NCBI GenBank assembly: GCA_964643725.1
Contig: CAZXTL010000007.1
Coordinates: 1 to 64,000, forward strand
Origin: DYQY01 sp964643725
GTDB lineage: Bacteria; Margulisbacteria; Riflemargulisbacteria; GWF2-35-9; DYQY01
Length of the DNA stretch: 64,000 nucleotides
Direction: 5' to 3'
The position numbers were made by a program, and so were the translations under genes. The stretch's first letter is position 1; every line of letters begins with the position of its first letter. Below the pieces are notes generated by a model. It had not been told where the DNA came from and did no database searches. It saw only the letters and a program-made list of their open reading frames with translations. Shown in pieces: positions 61,232-64,000 of the stretch.

Positions 61232-61327
61232 CTTAAACTCCTTTTATTATATTTTATATTAATGATTATAGGTCTTTTTAAAAAAACAATAAATGGGAAA
61301 TAATGATAGTTGTTACGATATATTAAT

Positions 61328-61843
61328 ATGAAATCAAAAATTATAGCTTTTAAACCCATAACTTCTAAAGCAGTTGATGCTTCTTACAGAATAATGTTAG
61401 CGTCTATTAATGCAAATCTAGAGGATATCCAAACATCAATTAATAAAATAAAACCAATTGTTAATTCATATCAAAAAGATGAACAAGCTGCTGTTATGAA
61501 ATGCAAAAAAGAAATAGAATATATTAACAATACTATCAATGACTGTATGACTATCCTTAAAGATTTTGATTTATCATTAGGAAATAAATACTTAGCAAGT
61601 GAGAATTCTTCAGAAAAGTCAAAAAATACAATTTTTGAAAAAAGGCATAAATTTTTAAAAATATACCAAGAACTCTTAACTTTATTAAATAATCTTGCAG
61701 ATGAAATAGTAGAGCATAATGGCAATCTTGATGATTTCAATATTTTCAGAGAAGACTTTCGAAAAATATATGATGAAATAAATGAAACACTTCCGTTAAT
61801 TAAAAACCAAACAGCAGCTTTAAGAATACAATTACGATTATAA
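61328..61843 (+). CDS. hypothetical coiled-coil protein (171 aa)
   Basis: I do not recognise this soluble, highly helical protein. Heptad-like stretches run through most of it (ANLEDIQTSINKIKPIV, KKEIEYINNTINDCMTIL, ELLTLLNNLADEIVEH). The ATG at 61328 is preferred over a TTG at 61310, which would add MLRYIN and has no binding site. No Shine-Dalgarno sequence is visible for the ATG either. It ends just before the convergent tRNA-Arg. Confidence 0.65.
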   Translation: MKSKIIAFKPITSKAVDASYRIMLASINANLEDIQTSINKIKPIVNSYQKDEQAAVMKCKKEIEYINNTINDCMTILKDFDLSLGNKYLASENSSEKSKNTIFEKRHKFLKIYQELLTLLNNLADEIVEHNGNLDDFNIFREDFRKIYDEINETLPLIKNQTAALRIQLRL

Positions 61844-61847
61844 AGTT

Positions 61848-61924
61848 TGGCGTCCTCGGCGCGATTTGAACGCACGGCCTTTCGCTTAGGAGGCGAACGC
61901 TCTATCCTACTGAGCTACGAGGAC
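61848..61924 (-). tRNA. tRNA-Arg (anticodon CCT)
   Basis: On the minus strand the acceptor GTCCTCG/CGAGGAC, D arm TAGCTCAGTAGGATAGAG (within limits), anticodon loop CTCCTAA (anticodon CCT), T loop TTCAAAT and an encoded CCA are all present. It is 77 nt. Confidence 0.96.
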
Positions 61925-61945
61925 GTTAGCAACTTAATAGTCACT

Positions 61946-63334
61946 TTAAATAATATCATACCCTGTTTTAGATCTTTGAAGATTATCTGGAACCTGGACT
62001 GGATAGTCTCCATTAAAACATGCTAAGCAAAGATGCTCTTTTGGTAAATGGATTGCATTAACAAGGCCCTTTAATGAAAGATATCCAATTGAGTCTACTT
62101 CTAAAATCTTTCCAATTTCTTCTACGGAATGATTAGCAGCAATCAATTCTTTTTGTGACTCAGTATCTATACCATAAAAACATGGCCATTTCACTTCAGG
62201 AGCACTAATCCTCATATGAATCTCTTTTGCTCCGACAGATCTTAATAATTTCACTATTTTTTTACTTGTAGTTCCCCTAACAATAGAGTCATCAACAAGA
62301 ACTATTCTTTTATTCTTTATAGCAGAAATTATAGGGTTAAGTTTTAGCCTAACTCCTACTTCTCTCAAAAGCTGATCAGGCTGAATAAATGTTCTACCGA
62401 TATATCTATTCTTAATCAATCCTTCAGCAAATGGAATTCCACTTTCTCTAGAAAAACCTATAGCAGCTGGAGTTCCTGAATCAGGAACACTAATTACTGA
62501 ATCAGCGTCTACAGGATGTTCTCTATATAAATTTCTTCCCATTCTAACTCTAGCTTCATAAAGATTTTTACCACTAATACACGAGTCAGGTCTTGCGAAA
62601 TATAAAAACTCAAAAGCACATGCTGCAAGTCTTTGTTGTGGTTCAAACACAGTATTAAAAGAAACACCATTTTTACTAATTACAACCATTTCACCAGGCA
62701 TTACTTCTCTTATATGCTCTGCTCCAACAACACCTAACGCGCAATCTTCGCTAGCGATAGCAAAACCACCTGATATTTCACCTATAACCATAGGTCTAAT
62801 TCCAAACGAATCTCTCATTCCTACTATTTTATCTGGAGTTAAAACAACAAAACTATACGCACCTTTTAACCTCTTAGACACTTCTGCAATAGCTTCCTCA
62901 ATAGTATCTTTCTCAGACAAAGTGAGCATGGCACAAATAAGTTCTGTATCAGATGAAGAATTAAAGCGAAAGCCTTTATCCATACACCAATCTCTAAGTT
63001 CTTGAATATTTACAAGGTTACCATTATGCGCTAACGACATATATGTTCCCTTAAACATAAACGCAAAAGGATGTGCATTTTCTACAAATGAAGAACCAGT
63101 TGTAGAATAACGGACATGTCCAATTGCAATCTCACCTTTTGGAAGTGCATCCATATCTTCTTTAGTAAAAGCTTGTGAGATTAGTCCTAGCTTTTTAATA
63201 GTATGAACTTGCTCTCCATTAGAAACAGATATACCAGCACTTTCCTGCCCTCTGTGTTGTAAAGCAAATAAACTAAAATAAGTTGATTCAATTACATTTA
63301 ACTTATTAGAATATATACCAAATATTCCACACAT
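61946..63334 (-). CDS. purF: amidophosphoribosyltransferase, Fe-S type
   Basis: A 462-residue PurF, first step of purine synthesis. The Ntn-type nucleophile is Cys2 (MCGIFGIYS) with no propeptide. The PRPP motif is VLVDDSIVRGTTSKKI. Cys residues in ACAFEFLYF, KWPCFYG and LCLACF match the four ligands of the Bacillus-type 4Fe-4S cluster, predicting an oxygen-labile enzyme. Its start overlaps the purL stop by one base (TAATG). Confidence 0.95.
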   Translation of the reverse strand: MCGIFGIYSNKLNVIESTYFSLFALQHRGQESAGISVSNGEQVHTIKKLGLISQAFTKEDMDALPKGEIAIGHVRYSTTGSSFVENAHPFAFMFKGTYMSLAHNGNLVNIQELRDWCMDKGFRFNSSSDTELICAMLTLSEKDTIEEAIAEVSKRLKGAYSFVVLTPDKIVGMRDSFGIRPMVIGEISGGFAIASEDCALGVVGAEHIREVMPGEMVVISKNGVSFNTVFEPQQRLAACAFEFLYFARPDSCISGKNLYEARVRMGRNLYREHPVDADSVISVPDSGTPAAIGFSRESGIPFAEGLIKNRYIGRTFIQPDQLLREVGVRLKLNPIISAIKNKRIVLVDDSIVRGTTSKKIVKLLRSVGAKEIHMRISAPEVKWPCFYGIDTESQKELIAANHSVEEIGKILEVDSIGYLSLKGLVNAIHLPKEHLCLACFNGDYPVQVPDNLQRSKTGYDII

Positions 63335-64000
63335 TATTCTATTGCCATCACTTCACCAATTGCATTGTCATAAACAGTTAAGGATTCTACTCCACTTACA
63401 TTAATAAAGGTATTTTGGTTGATTTTAATTATTAATCTATCATCATTATTTGTCTTACCAATCAATGAACAATCTCCGTCAAATAGAGATTCAAAAGATT
63501 CTTTATTAACTAAAGGAACTGAAACAATATATCTACTCTGACTTTCTCCGAAAAGTATACTATCATTTCTTAAACCATTTGAAGTAAAGGTTACATCTGC
63601 ACCTATTGAATTACCTTTTATACATTCGAGAAGTGCAATTGCAATACCACCATCAGAAACATCATGCACTGAATTGACTAAGATAGACTTTATCGCTTGA
63701 AGTATCTTTGTTTGCATTTTTAGTTCAAAATCAAGGTTAATACTTGGACAATCTCCGGAAACCATTTTATGAACAACCTTCAAATACTCAGTTCCACCAA
63801 TCTCGTCCAAATTGTGTCCAATTAAATATATTAAATCATTATCTTGTTTAAAAGTCATAGTCATTGGTTCGACGCCTGCTTCAAAAAGCCCGACTATTCC
63901 TACAACAGGAGTTGGATAAACTCTTTGTTTTTCAGATTCATTATAAAGCGAAACATTTCCACTTATGACTGGCGTACTTAATTTACGACAAGCTTCTGCC
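63334..64000 (-). CDS. purL: phosphoribosylformylglycinamidine synthase subunit PurL, C-terminal part
   Basis: The frame is open to the right edge of the window, beyond the internal Met at 63864. The part seen begins AEACRKLSTPVISGNVSLYN and continues YPTPVVGIVGLFEAG, then HDVSDGGIAIALLE, as in PurL. About 222 residues are visible; the N-terminal part lies outside. It makes FGAM from FGAR, glutamine and ATP and is upstream of purF in the same operon. Confidence 0.92.
   Translation of the reverse strand, partial: AEACRKLSTPVISGNVSLYNESEKQRVYPTPVVGIVGLFEAGVEPMTMTFKQDNDLIYLIGHNLDEIGGTEYLKVVHKMVSGDCPSINLDFELKMQTKILQAIKSILVNSVHDVSDGGIAIALLECIKGNSIGADVTFTSNGLRNDSILFGESQSRYIVSVPLVNKESFESLFDGDCSLIGKTNNDDRLIIKINQNTFINVSGVESLTVYDNAIGEVMAIE

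Noticed and set aside
61310..61327. TTG start adding six residues to the coiled-coil protein
   Set aside because: No ribosome binding site; the ATG at 61328 is the simpler start.
63334..63864. Separate 176-residue gene upstream of purF
   Set aside because: The frame continues past the internal Met to the window edge with clear PurL sequence, so this is the end of purL.

Overview
The window is a low-GC (AT-rich) bacterial chromosome segment from a diderm. Evidence for an outer membrane is gmhA plus a bifunctional hldE for ADP-heptose, an outer-membrane-barrel-like protein with a C-terminal SLH-like domain, and a giant exported protein with an FlgD/sorting-type C-terminal domain. Housekeeping genes are complete and the gene orders ordinary (accD-accA-thioesterase, secA-prfB, murA-7TM-HD-ybeY-corC-pyrG-mutL-topA, purL-purF). 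The mix of SLH-bearing envelope proteins, a Bacillus-type Fe-S PurF, a DUF5693-type membrane protein and very low GC would fit a lineage near Margulisiibacteriota/Melainabacteria-like candidate phyla. That placement is an inference from gene content only; no rRNA is present to test it.

Layout. 1-3.9 kb: tRNA-Gly (cut by the window edge), kup, a small unknown gene, yfcE-apt, a stand-alone receiver protein. 4.1-10.7 kb: a two-gene surface module (barrel+SLH protein and a 1,491-residue exported protein). 10.9-14.8 kb: accD, accA, thioesterase, tRNA-Leu, rho. 14.8-17.7 kb: a minus-strand operon with a DUF2344 protein, a sensor with a degenerate kinase core, an RsbW-like kinase and a 57-residue Cys-rich protein. 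18-21.9 kb: BioD-like/DRTGG protein and uvrA. 21.9-26.45 kb: an accessory island with a DUF1016-like/SNase fusion, an ORF6N protein and a truncated copy, a frameshifted gene facing a cytosine-C5 methyltransferase (candidate broken restriction gene), and a probable minus-strand structured RNA carrying a micro-ORF. 26.45-47 kb: aim24, hpf, secA, prfB, then a long co-directional envelope/DNA metabolism operon run to panC and an HI0933-type flavoprotein. 47-54.2 kb: yajQ/prfC divergent pair, LacI regulator, gmhA, tadA, tRNA-Val, tRNA-Glu, hldE. 54.2-55.0 kb: an 844-bp gene-free AT-rich gap with a perfect DnaA box. 55-64 kb: gpmI, rarA, xth, gpmA, pfkA, serC, a coiled-coil unknown, tRNA-Arg, purF, purL (cut by the right edge).

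Two genome-wide habits stand out. First, many genes that begin a transcription unit have a recognisable -10 box (often with a -35 box 16-18 bp further up) only 6-10 nt before the start codon and no Shine-Dalgarno sequence, predicting leaderless or near-leaderless mRNAs (kup, accD, the BioD-like gene, uvrA, the DUF1016 fusion, ORF6N, the methyltransferase, yajQ, prfC and others). Genes inside operons use Shine-Dalgarno sequences or stop/start overlaps. Second, the larger intergenic gaps are filled by related degenerate repeats: a TGACAAATCC-type inverted element, an octamer TGTTTAAC array in inverted pairs, and a heptamer ATTNACC array that supplies the promoter of the BioD-like gene.

The least explained items are the ~360-nt minus-strand RNA candidate at 26.0-26.4 kb, the two mutually exclusive hairpins in front of rho, a 36-residue YbbR-like membrane miniprotein between topA and panC, and a 14-nt motif placed identically upstream of the LacI-type gene and an unknown gene.
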